Both the position numbers and the translations under genes were made by a program. A DNA stretch of 28,672 bases from positions 1 to 28,672 of the forward strand of contig JBKCXU010000099.1 of NCBI GenBank assembly GCA_046316025.1, given 5' to 3'. The DNA comes from JAJTHJ01 sp046316025 (lineage in GTDB: Bacteria > Pseudomonadota > Gammaproteobacteria > Burkholderiales > Burkholderiaceae_F). The notes under the pieces were generated by a model. It worked only from the letters and a program-made list of their open reading frames with translations. It was not told the DNA's origin and did no database searches. This document shows positions 23,198-28,672 of the stretch, in pieces. How positions within the stretch are numbered: the stretch's first letter is position 1; each line of letters opens with the position of its first letter.

Positions 23198-23287
23198 CTC
23201 GCAAGCTCCGAGTCCGGTTTCGCTCCAGTCGACCGCCAGCGCCACGCCACGCCCGCACGAGCGCAAGTCCAGTGCGAGACGCGAAAG

Positions 23288-23317
23288 CCGCTGGGTTCCC
23301 GCTTGCGCGCGAACGAC
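23288..23317. repeat. Half copy of the 137-bp repeat
   Basis: CGCTGGGTTCCCGCTTGCGC followed by GCGAACGACC matches the right-hand hairpin of the repeat at 3061-3197 (CGCTGGGTTCCCGCTTTCGC). Neither the left half nor the terminal ATTCC ends are found around it, so it is a partial or decayed copy between the radical SAM gene and a convergent lipoprotein gene. Confidence 0.5.
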
Positions 23318-23327
23318 CGCCCCGCCG

Positions 23328-23987
23328 CTAGCGCTCGCCCGCGGCCAACGCGATCCGCCGCCGCAGCCGCTCCGCTTCCGGCGCATCGCCGGCCTGCTCG
23401 GCCATGGCAAGCTGCACCTTGAGCCAGACGAGCAGCGGCCGACGCCAGCCCTGCGCCGAAGCGGTGTCCACCGCCAGCGCGACCGCCCGCGCATCGGCGC
23501 GGCCGGACTCGAACAGCACCGCCGCCGCCACCAGGCGCGCCAGCGGATCGTCGATCGTGCGCAGCGCGGCGGTAGCCGCCTCGCCCTCCAGCGCCTTGGC
23601 CGCCAGCGCGCGCTGCGCCGGCGGCAGCAGTTCGGCCTGCGCCGGATCGAGCCGGCCGGCGAGGTAGTCCGCATAGGCGCGCTGCGCGGCGCCGGCATCG
23701 AGGCGCAGCGCCTCGAAACCGGCGCAGGGCTCGAACACCAGGCTCGCCACCGCCGCCGCACAACGCAGCAACTCGGCCTGCGCGACCGCCTGCGGCTGGC
23801 CGCTGCGAGTGAGCTCGCGGCGAGCGCGGTCGAACTCGGCGGCGGCCCCGCGGCTGTCGCCTTTCAGGTACGCGGCCAGCGCCAGGTCGAGTGCGCCGCG
23901 CGCGTTGCGCTGCCAGTCGGGTGCTGCCGGCGGCGCCGCGCAGCCGGCGAGCAGCCCGGCGAGCAGCAGCGCAGCGAGCCGCCTCAT
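23328..23987 (-). CDS. Putative lipoprotein of an MCE-type transport locus
   Basis: A 219-residue protein beginning MRRLAALLLAGLLAGCAAPP; LAGC is a lipobox with Cys16 as the likely lipidated residue. The rest is helical and alanine-rich with possible TPR-like pairs (ARGALDLALAAYLKGDSRGA). I do not recognise a defined family. Its start codon overlaps the stop of the MCE gene (ATGA on the minus strand), so it is co-translated with it. It probably serves as an envelope partner of that MCE protein, in the position of the auxiliary lipoprotein in PqiC- or Mla-like loci. Confidence 0.7.
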   Translation of the reverse strand: MRRLAALLLAGLLAGCAAPPAAPDWQRNARGALDLALAAYLKGDSRGAAAEFDRARRELTRSGQPQAVAQAELLRCAAAVASLVFEPCAGFEALRLDAGAAQRAYADYLAGRLDPAQAELLPPAQRALAAKALEGEAATAALRTIDDPLARLVAAAVLFESGRADARAVALAVDTASAQGWRRPLLVWLKVQLAMAEQAGDAPEAERLRRRIALAAGER

Positions 23988-24943
23988 GGCAACTCGATTG
24001 CCGCGTCGCGGGCGAACGGCCAGCGGCGGGTCAGTTCGTCGATCATGCCGCCCACCTTGCGCAGGCTGGCATCGACCTCCGCCCGCAGCGCGGCCAGATC
24101 GCTGCTGGCGGCGCGCGCGTTGGCGGCCACCGCCTGCGCATCGACGAGCAGCGCATCGACCTTCCGCAGCGAGCCGCGCGCCTCGGTCAACGCCGCCCGC
24201 AACTGCTCGACGGTGGCGCGCGCCTCGGGCAGCAGCCCGTCGCGGCCGAAGACCTGCGCATCGGCCTGCGCCAGCAGCGCGTCGGCGCGCGCCAGCAGGG
24301 CGTTGGCACGGTCGAGCGTAGACACGACCTTGCGCGCGTCGGCGTCGTTGCCCAGCAGCAGGCCGAGTGCGCCGTGCGGGCCGTTCAGCCGCGCGCTGGC
24401 GGTCTGCACGTTGGCAAGGCTCGCGGCCAGCGCCGAGTCCGGCGCGGTCAGCGCAGCCAGGTTGCGCACGACCTCGCGCGTCTCGGCCAGCAGCTTGGGG
24501 ATTTCGGCGGCGGCGTCGCCGATCAGGACGCGGCGCTCGGCCCCGTCGGGCAAGGGCGGGTCGCTCATGATGCCGGTGTAAGCGCGCATCCGCGTGTCGC
24601 CGACCAGGCCGCGCGTCAGCGTAAAAACGCTGGAGGTGCGCAGCCAGCGGGCGTCGGCCTCAGGCACGTCGATGACGATGCGCGCGGCGCCGTCGGCGCC
24701 GAGTTCGATGCGGCGCACGCGGCCGATGGGAAAGCCGGCAAAGGTCAGGTCGGCACCGGCGACGACCCCTTCGGCATCGTCGGCCACCAGCACCAGCGTC
24801 TGCGTCGGCTCGAACACGCCGCGCGCGTACATCACGAAGAGCACGGTGCCGGCCAAGAGCGCCAGCAGCAGCGCGATCAGCAGCCCCGCCTTCAGCTCCA
24901 GGTGCGCGGGCGCGGGTGGCGCGGGCGGCAATTCGTCGGCCAT
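23984..24943 (-). CDS. MCE (MlaD-like) domain protein
   Basis: A 319-residue envelope protein. A proline-rich start is followed by one membrane segment (about 19-40: AGLLIALLLALLAGTVLF), then the MCE domain (about 45-130) with DAEGVVAGADLTFAGFPIGR VR-type sequence. The rest, to the end, is alanine-rich helix, consistent with the periplasmic coiled-coil extension of MCE proteins. MCE proteins form hexamers that pass phospholipids between inner and outer membranes. It starts 5 bp after the permease gene stops and overlaps the lipoprotein gene. No MlaF-type ATPase gene is in this run. Confidence 0.85.
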   Translation of the reverse strand: MADELPPAPPAPAHLELKAGLLIALLLALLAGTVLFVMYARGVFEPTQTLVLVADDAEGVVAGADLTFAGFPIGRVRRIELGADGAARIVIDVPEADARWLRTSSVFTLTRGLVGDTRMRAYTGIMSDPPLPDGAERRVLIGDAAAEIPKLLAETREVVRNLAALTAPDSALAASLANVQTASARLNGPHGALGLLLGNDADARKVVSTLDRANALLARADALLAQADAQVFGRDGLLPEARATVEQLRAALTEARGSLRKVDALLVDAQAVAANARAASSDLAALRAEVDASLRKVGGMIDELTRRWPFARDAAIELP

Positions 24944-24948
24944 GGCGG

Positions 24949-25740
24949 TCAGGCGTAGTTGCCCAGCAGCGCCGCCGCCTGCACCAGCAGCAGCAGCATG
25001 AACACGCGCAGCAGGCCGCGCGCCTCGAAGCCGCGGTCGGCGCCGACGCCGGCGGCGGCGGCCAGCGGCAACAGCGCCACGGCAAAGCCGAACAGCAGCG
25101 TCTTGACGGCAAAGATCAACCCGGACGTCGGCGTCACCGTCTGGCCGACGGTACGCACAAAGCCGGCCAGCCCGCCCGCGGTATAGCCGTGCACGGCAAA
25201 GTAGGCGAGCACGCCGACCACGACCCAGCTCGCCAGCGCCAGCAGCACCACCGCGTAGACGCAGACGAGCGCGCGCGGCAGCACTTCGACCTGTAAGCGG
25301 CCGAGTGTGGCCAGCGCCGGGTCGGTGCGATGCAGCGCGACCAGCTCGATCGCCCGCGGCAGTGCGATGCGCAGCGCCACGAACACCGCCGCCGCCAGCG
25401 GGATCAGCTCCATCGCCAGCACGCGCAGCACGGTCTGTAGCGCGAGATGCGACAAGCCATAGGCGGCCGCCGTGGCCACGACGATGCGGATCAGCACCAG
25501 CGCCAGCAGTGTCGCCACGACGAGGAAGATCGCGAGGTTCGGCCCCGCGCCAAGCACCAGCTGCCGCGCCAGCGCGCGCCGCGGCTCACCGCGGTAGCTC
25601 GAGGGCGTGAAGGCCAGCGCCAGTACCGTGGCGGCCAGCCGCCCCAGGGCCTGCCATGCCGCCGCACGCGCCCGCGCGGCCCGCCCGAAGCGGGTCGGTG
25701 CGCTGCGCGTGAGTGTTGCGGGGGCCATGCCGTCGATCAT
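24949..25740 (-). CDS. Divergent MlaE-type ABC permease
   Basis: A hydrophobic protein of about 263 residues with five to six membrane segments. It matches the MlaE permease layout: GEPRRALARQL near the first membrane helix, GPNLAIFLVVATLLALVLI, then VLAMELIPLAAAVFVALRIALPRAIE where canonical MlaE has RELGPVLTALLVAGRxGSA, and a C-terminal GVGADRGFEARGLLRVFM equivalent to the family's GYxxxxxAxGVGxA region. The canonical AGRxGSAxAAE segment is poorly kept. The start is uncertain: MIDGMAP at 25740 is used, 25728 is an alternative, and 25797 would run into a repeat-like upstream region. It is first in a three-gene run with the MCE protein and lipoprotein. Confidence 0.75.
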   Translation of the reverse strand: MIDGMAPATLTRSAPTRFGRAARARAAAWQALGRLAATVLALAFTPSSYRGEPRRALARQLVLGAGPNLAIFLVVATLLALVLIRIVVATAAAYGLSHLALQTVLRVLAMELIPLAAAVFVALRIALPRAIELVALHRTDPALATLGRLQVEVLPRALVCVYAVVLLALASWVVVGVLAYFAVHGYTAGGLAGFVRTVGQTVTPTSGLIFAVKTLLFGFAVALLPLAAAAGVGADRGFEARGLLRVFMLLLLVQAAALLGNYA

Positions 25741-25956
25741 AGGGGAAGGAGTCGGCGCCTTGCGGCGCCTGCGCACCGGCACGCTGATGCCGGCCAATGG
25801 CGCCGGCTGTGGGCTTCGCCCAGAGTGACGGCCTGCGCTCCATTGAGCGTTCGCAAAGTGGTTGACGAACCCTCACCCAAAACCCCGGGGCCGCGCGCTG
25901 GCAGGCGCGCGTCGCTCCAGCGGCGCAAAGCTCGCGCTTTGCGAAACCCCGCTTCC

Positions 25957-26039
25957 GCCCCGCTGATGCGGGCGAGGGGAACAAACCCTCTCCCACATCA
26001 GTGGGGGCAGGCGTGGCGCCGCAGGCGCCGGGTGAGGGT
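25957..26039. repeat. Shuffled GC-rich hairpin repeat, related to 4650-4700
   Basis: CCCGCTGATGCGGGCGAGGG is the reverse complement of the left module at 4650, whereas GTGGCGCCGCAGGCGCCGGG and TGAGGGTG run in the same direction as the right module there. Between them is CCCTCTCCCACATCAGTGGGGGC, a further hairpin of the same type. The modules therefore occur in a different orientation from the copy near imuA. Confidence 0.55.
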
Positions 26040-26135
26040 GCACTGGCTGCCAACCACTTACCGGACTCTCAGTAAAGAGGCGAAGCTCATAGGCGCGCCA
26101 GCGCCGTCGTAGGCGCCGCAGACGACGACTCATCA

Positions 26136-26152
26136 GGCCCGCCAGGCGGGCC
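26136..26152 (-). terminator. Palindromic hairpin after the ABC-2 permease gene
   Basis: GGCCCGCCAGGCGGGCC is a near-perfect 17-base palindrome (8-bp arms around one base) starting 5 bp past the permease stop on the minus strand. It lacks a T-run, so it is a 3'-end hairpin and possible terminator. Confidence 0.5.
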
Positions 26153-26157
26153 ATCAT

Positions 26158-27303
26158 TCAATCCAGCGTCTGCCGATACCGCGCCAGCGCAATCGCACCG
26201 ACCACCGCGGTAAACGCGAGGATCGGCCACACCTGCGACAGCACCTCCAGGGCGCCGGCGCCCTTGAGCATGATCGCCCGCACGATGCGCAAAAAGTGCG
26301 TGAGCGGCAGCGTCTCGCCGATCCATTGCGCCCACACCGGCATGCCGCGGAACGGGAACATGAAGCCCGACAGCAAAATGTTGGGCAGGAAGAAAAAGAG
26401 CGTCATCTGCATCGACTGCACCTGCGACGCGGCAAGCGTGCTGAAGGTGAAGCCCACCGTCAGCAGCGCCAGCATGAAAATGAGCACCGCAGCCGACAGC
26501 AGGCCGAAGCTGCCCGCCATCGGCACCGCAAAGAGCAGCCGCGCGGCCACGTAGACGATCAGCACCTGCCCGTAGCCGATCAGCATGTACGGCAGGATCT
26601 TGCCGGCCATCACCTCGGCCGGGCGCACCGGAGTGGCGAGCAGGTTTTCCAGCGTGCCGCGCTCGCGCTCGCGGGTGATCGCCATCGAGGTCATCAAAAT
26701 GAGCGTCATCGTCAGGATCACGCCGATCAGCCCCGGCACCACGTTGTAGGCGGTGATCCCTTCGGGGTTGTAGCGGCGGTGGACGACGATCTCGAACGGC
26801 GCCTCGCCCGGCGCCAAGGATGCGAGCGGCCCCTTGAGGTCGTGCTTCAGCGCCACCTGCGGCAGTTCGGCCAGCGCGCCCAACGCGCTGCCGGTGGCCG
26901 CGGGGTCGGTCGCGTCCGCGTACATCGCCAGCGCCGGCCGCTCGCCGCGCAGCACGCGGGTGGAAAAGTCGCCCGGGATCACCAGCGCGAACTGCACCTC
27001 GCCTTCGAGGATCATCCGGTCGGCCTGCTCCTGTGTGGTCTGCGCGACGACGGTGAAGTAGCTCGTGTTCTGCATCGCCGCGACCACACTTGCCGCCAGC
27101 GGGCCGTTATCGGCCGCGACCACCACGGTCGGCAAATGGCGCGGGTCGGAGTTGATCGCGTAGCCGAACAGGATCAGCTGCATCACCGGGATGCCGAGCA
27201 CCATGGCGAAGGTCAGCCGCTCCCGCTTCAGTTGAATGAACTCCTTGACCAGCACCGCCCACACGCGGCGCCACGAGAAGCGCGCGGCGCTACTGGAGTC
27301 CAT
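26158..27303 (-). CDS. ABC-2 type transporter permease (YbhS/YhhJ-like)
   Basis: A 381-residue inner-membrane permease. An N-terminal membrane segment after RRVWAVLVKEFIQLKRERLT is followed by a large periplasmic domain (ADNGPLAASVVAAMQNT to VVHRRYNPEG), then five more membrane segments. Family-typical parts include SMAITRERERGTLENLLATP, the conserved cytoplasmic motif, and LSGFMFPFRGMPVWAQWIGE. It pairs with the ATPase encoded just upstream, whose end overlaps its start by 14 bp, and with an HlyD-type fusion protein, forming an exporter for drugs or other amphiphiles. A second permease, usual in YbhFSR-like systems, does not follow. Confidence 0.9.
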   Translation of the reverse strand: MDSSSAARFSWRRVWAVLVKEFIQLKRERLTFAMVLGIPVMQLILFGYAINSDPRHLPTVVVAADNGPLAASVVAAMQNTSYFTVVAQTTQEQADRMILEGEVQFALVIPGDFSTRVLRGERPALAMYADATDPAATGSALGALAELPQVALKHDLKGPLASLAPGEAPFEIVVHRRYNPEGITAYNVVPGLIGVILTMTLILMTSMAITRERERGTLENLLATPVRPAEVMAGKILPYMLIGYGQVLIVYVAARLLFAVPMAGSFGLLSAAVLIFMLALLTVGFTFSTLAASQVQSMQMTLFFFLPNILLSGFMFPFRGMPVWAQWIGETLPLTHFLRIVRAIMLKGAGALEVLSQVWPILAFTAVVGAIALARYRQTLD

Positions 27304-28216
27304 CGCGCCCGTGCTGCATCAGCGAGATGAAGAGGTCTTCGAGGCTGGAGGCGATCTCCTGCACGGTGCAGCCCGGCAAGCCCTGCTGCATGGCGAACCA
27401 CGCGCCGAAGTCGTCGCCGCGGTCGCTCACCACATGCAGCCGCGTGCCGAAGGGCACGGTCAGCCACTCGGGCTGCGCGGCCAGCCGTGCGGCCAAGGCG
27501 TCGATGCCGGGGCCGACCACCTCCCAGGTGCGTAGCTTGGCGGCGTGCAGGATTTCGTCGGCGCTGCCGGCCACCAGCAGCCGGCCTTGCGAGATGTAGG
27601 CGATCTGGTGGCAACGCTCGGCCTCGTCCATGTAGTGGGTGGATACCAGCACCGTCAGGCCGGCGGCGGCGAGCTTGTGGATCTCCGCCCAGAAGTCGCG
27701 CCGCGCTTTTGGGTCTACCCCGGCGGTGGGCTCGTCGAGCAGCAGCAGATCGGGGTCGTGCAGCAGGCAGGCGGCAAGTGCCATCCGCTGCTTCCAGCCG
27801 CCGGACAGTGCGCCGGCCAGTTGCGCGCGGCGCTCGGTCAAGCCCAGCCGCTCGACCGCACGCGTGGCGGCGGCCTGCGCGTCGGCCAGCCCGTATACGC
27901 GCGCGATGAAGCGCAGGTTCTCTTCGATGGTGAGGTCTTCGTACAGGCCGAAGCGCTGCGTCATGTAACCCACGCGCAGCTTGATCGCCCGCGCCTGCCG
28001 GCGGATGTCGTAGCCCAGGCAGGTGCCTTCGCCGTCGTCGGGCGTGAGCAGCCCGCACAGCATGCGGATGGTGGTCGTCTTGCCGCTGCCGTTGGGGCCG
28101 AGGAAGCCGCAGATGCGCCCGCGCGGCACCTGGATCGACAGCCCATCGACGGCGATCTGGCGGCCGAAGCGCTTGGTCAGGCCGCGGACGTCGATGGCGA
28201 GGTTGGGAGTACCCAT
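27290..28216 (-). CDS. ABC transporter ATP-binding protein (exporter)
   Basis: A 308-residue single nucleotide-binding-domain ATPase. Walker A is GPNGSGKTT (40-48), the Q-loop YMTQRFGLYEDLTIEEN, the signature LSGGWKQRMALA, Walker B LLLLDEPTAGVDP, and the switch histidine is in STHYMDEAERC. The C-terminal ~80 residues form the extra domain common in ABC-2-type drug exporters. E. coli YbhF has two ATPase domains; this one has one, so it would work as a dimer. The downstream permease overlaps it by 14 bp. The repeat at 28266-28347 separates it from the hlyD-like gene upstream. Confidence 0.92.
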   Translation of the reverse strand: MGTPNLAIDVRGLTKRFGRQIAVDGLSIQVPRGRICGFLGPNGSGKTTTIRMLCGLLTPDDGEGTCLGYDIRRQARAIKLRVGYMTQRFGLYEDLTIEENLRFIARVYGLADAQAAATRAVERLGLTERRAQLAGALSGGWKQRMALAACLLHDPDLLLLDEPTAGVDPKARRDFWAEIHKLAAAGLTVLVSTHYMDEAERCHQIAYISQGRLLVAGSADEILHAAKLRTWEVVGPGIDALAARLAAQPEWLTVPFGTRLHVVSDRGDDFGAWFAMQQGLPGCTVQEIASSLEDLFISLMQHGRDGLQ

Positions 28217-28265
28217 GCCTCCACCCTGGCACTACCCGTGAAACCCAGCGAGTTGAGACACCGAC

Positions 28266-28347
28266 GCCCCCACCCCAACCCTCCCCCGCAGGCGGGGGAG
28301 GGAGTAACCCCCTCCCCTGCGAAGCGGGGGAGGGTTGGGGTGGGGGC
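28266..28347. repeat. 24-bp perfect inverted repeat between hlyD-like and ATPase genes
   Basis: Arms GCCCCCACCCCAACCCTCCC plus CCGC (28266-28289) and the exact complement (28324-28347) enclose 34 bases that are themselves C- and G-tract-rich (GGGGGAGGGAGTAACCCCCT). The RNA hairpin would be very stable, and the G-tracts could also form quadruplexes on either strand. It sits inside an apparent operon and may lower ATPase/permease expression relative to the fusion protein. Confidence 0.8.
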
Positions 28348-28373
28348 ACAGCACCGCCACGAAGCCCGCCATC

Positions 28374-28672
28374 TCACCCCCCGCGCAACCGCACCTGCAC
28401 CGGCTGCCCTGGCTTGAACGCGGCGCGCGACTCGGCAGTCGGCCGCGCCTCGACCATGAACACGAGCTTGGCGCGGCTCTCGTTGCTGTAGATGACCGGC
28501 GGCGTGAACTCCGCCTGCGGCGAAATGAAGTCGATCTTCGCGGTCAAACCGGCCGCGCAGCCGTCGCAGGTTACGGACACCTCGCGCCCGACGGCGACCA
28601 GAGGGAGAAGGCGGCGCATCGACAGGGCGGCGATGAAGCGACAGTCGAAGTCTATGCCGCCGCGCTCTGCTG
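28374..28672 (-). CDS. HlyD-family membrane fusion protein, C-terminal part
   Basis: This gene runs off the right edge; the frame is open from the stop at 28374 to the last base. The clear part, VGREVSVTCDGCAAGLTAKI and FISPQAEFTPPVIYSNESRA, then KLVFMVEARP and FKPGQPVQVRLRGG, is the C-terminal beta-barrel of periplasmic adaptor proteins of the YbhG/HlyD type. Together with the ATPase and ABC-2 permease it would form an exporter through the cell envelope. The residues closest to the edge match the family less well than the rest. The methionine at 28619 is internal, not the start. Confidence 0.8.
   Translation of the reverse strand, partial: AERGGIDFDCRFIAALSMRRLLPLVAVGREVSVTCDGCAAGLTAKIDFISPQAEFTPPVIYSNESRAKLVFMVEARPTAESRAAFKPGQPVQVRLRGG

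Larger units (their letters stand above)
25741..26157. other. Gene-free interval with GC-rich repeats
   Basis: No credible gene is seen in these 417 bp. They contain short hairpins such as GGCGCCTTGCGGCGCC (25754 onward) and the repeat modules annotated at 25957-26039. Near the left end of the exporter operon are CGTCGT..ACGACG (26105-26127) and the perfect palindrome at 26136-26152. ORFs reported across it are arginine-rich and lack family features. It separates the exporter operon from the MCE locus and should hold the latter's promoter, although I found no convincing -35/-10 pair. Confidence 0.6.

Noticed and set aside
25741..26157. Small ORFs between the exporter and MCE loci
   Set aside because: They are Arg/Pro-rich frames over repeats with no signal, motif or ribosome site.

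Overview
This is a dense, very GC-rich (about 70% by eye) bacterial chromosomal segment. Family content and gene order point to a betaproteobacterium: gmk-rpoZ-spoT, greB divergent from lexA, a lexA/imuA/imuB damage-response block, and the queG / tsaE-ami-mutL-miaA housekeeping cluster. Rhodocyclales or Burkholderiales is my guess; no 16S or species marker is present. Almost all of the window is coding. The only gene-free stretch over 300 bp is 25741-26157, which holds shuffled GC-rich repeats.

Layout. (1) 1-3061, plus strand: 3' end of gmk, then rpoZ and bifunctional spoT (purine and stringent-response genes). (2) 3061-3197: a 137-bp palindromic MITE-like repeat, followed by minus-strand greB. 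(3) 3930-8694, plus strand: a LexA box, lexA, imuA, three small genes (NTF2/SnoaL-like, DinB-fold metal protein, DUF925-type nucleotidyltransferase), then imuB. These are packed with gaps of 7-30 bp from imuA onward and look like one SOS-controlled unit with extra genes between imuA and imuB. No dnaE2 follows imuB. (4) 8743-9174: a frameshifted antitoxin relic and a second copy of the 137-bp repeat. (5) 9244-12584: a 2Fe-2S/FAD/NAD reductase divergent from an atypical SDR epimerase, then a convergent CsgG-domain secreted protein. (6) 12732-12878: tRNA-Thr(CGT) with its own promoter and terminator. (7) 12883-15811: an AEC transporter, a flavodiiron-like MBL protein and queG. (8) 15832-21203: tsaE, amiC, a DedA gene on the other strand, mutL and miaA, largely the enterobacterial order but without nnr and hfq. 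The amiC-dedA gap is filled exactly by a 123-bp inverted-repeat element. (9) 21310-23085: an orphan B12-binding radical SAM protein where hfq often lies. (10) 23328-25740, minus strand: a divergent MlaE-like permease, an MCE (MlaD-like) protein and a lipoprotein, with no MlaF ATPase. (11) 26158-28672, minus strand: ABC-2 permease, ATPase and the C-terminus of an HlyD-type fusion protein, an exporter operon.

How they work together: spoT, rpoZ and greB act on RNA polymerase and ppGpp control. LexA should control the imuA-imuB translesion block and, by co-transcription, the three embedded genes. tsaE, miaA, queG and tRNA-Thr belong to tRNA modification and decoding. amiC, dedA, the MCE set and the CsgG-like protein act at the cell envelope. 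The most interesting candidates for undescribed biology are the three-gene insertion inside the SOS mutasome operon, the ATPase-less MCE locus, the orphan radical SAM protein, and two families of short palindromic elements placed precisely at stop codons.
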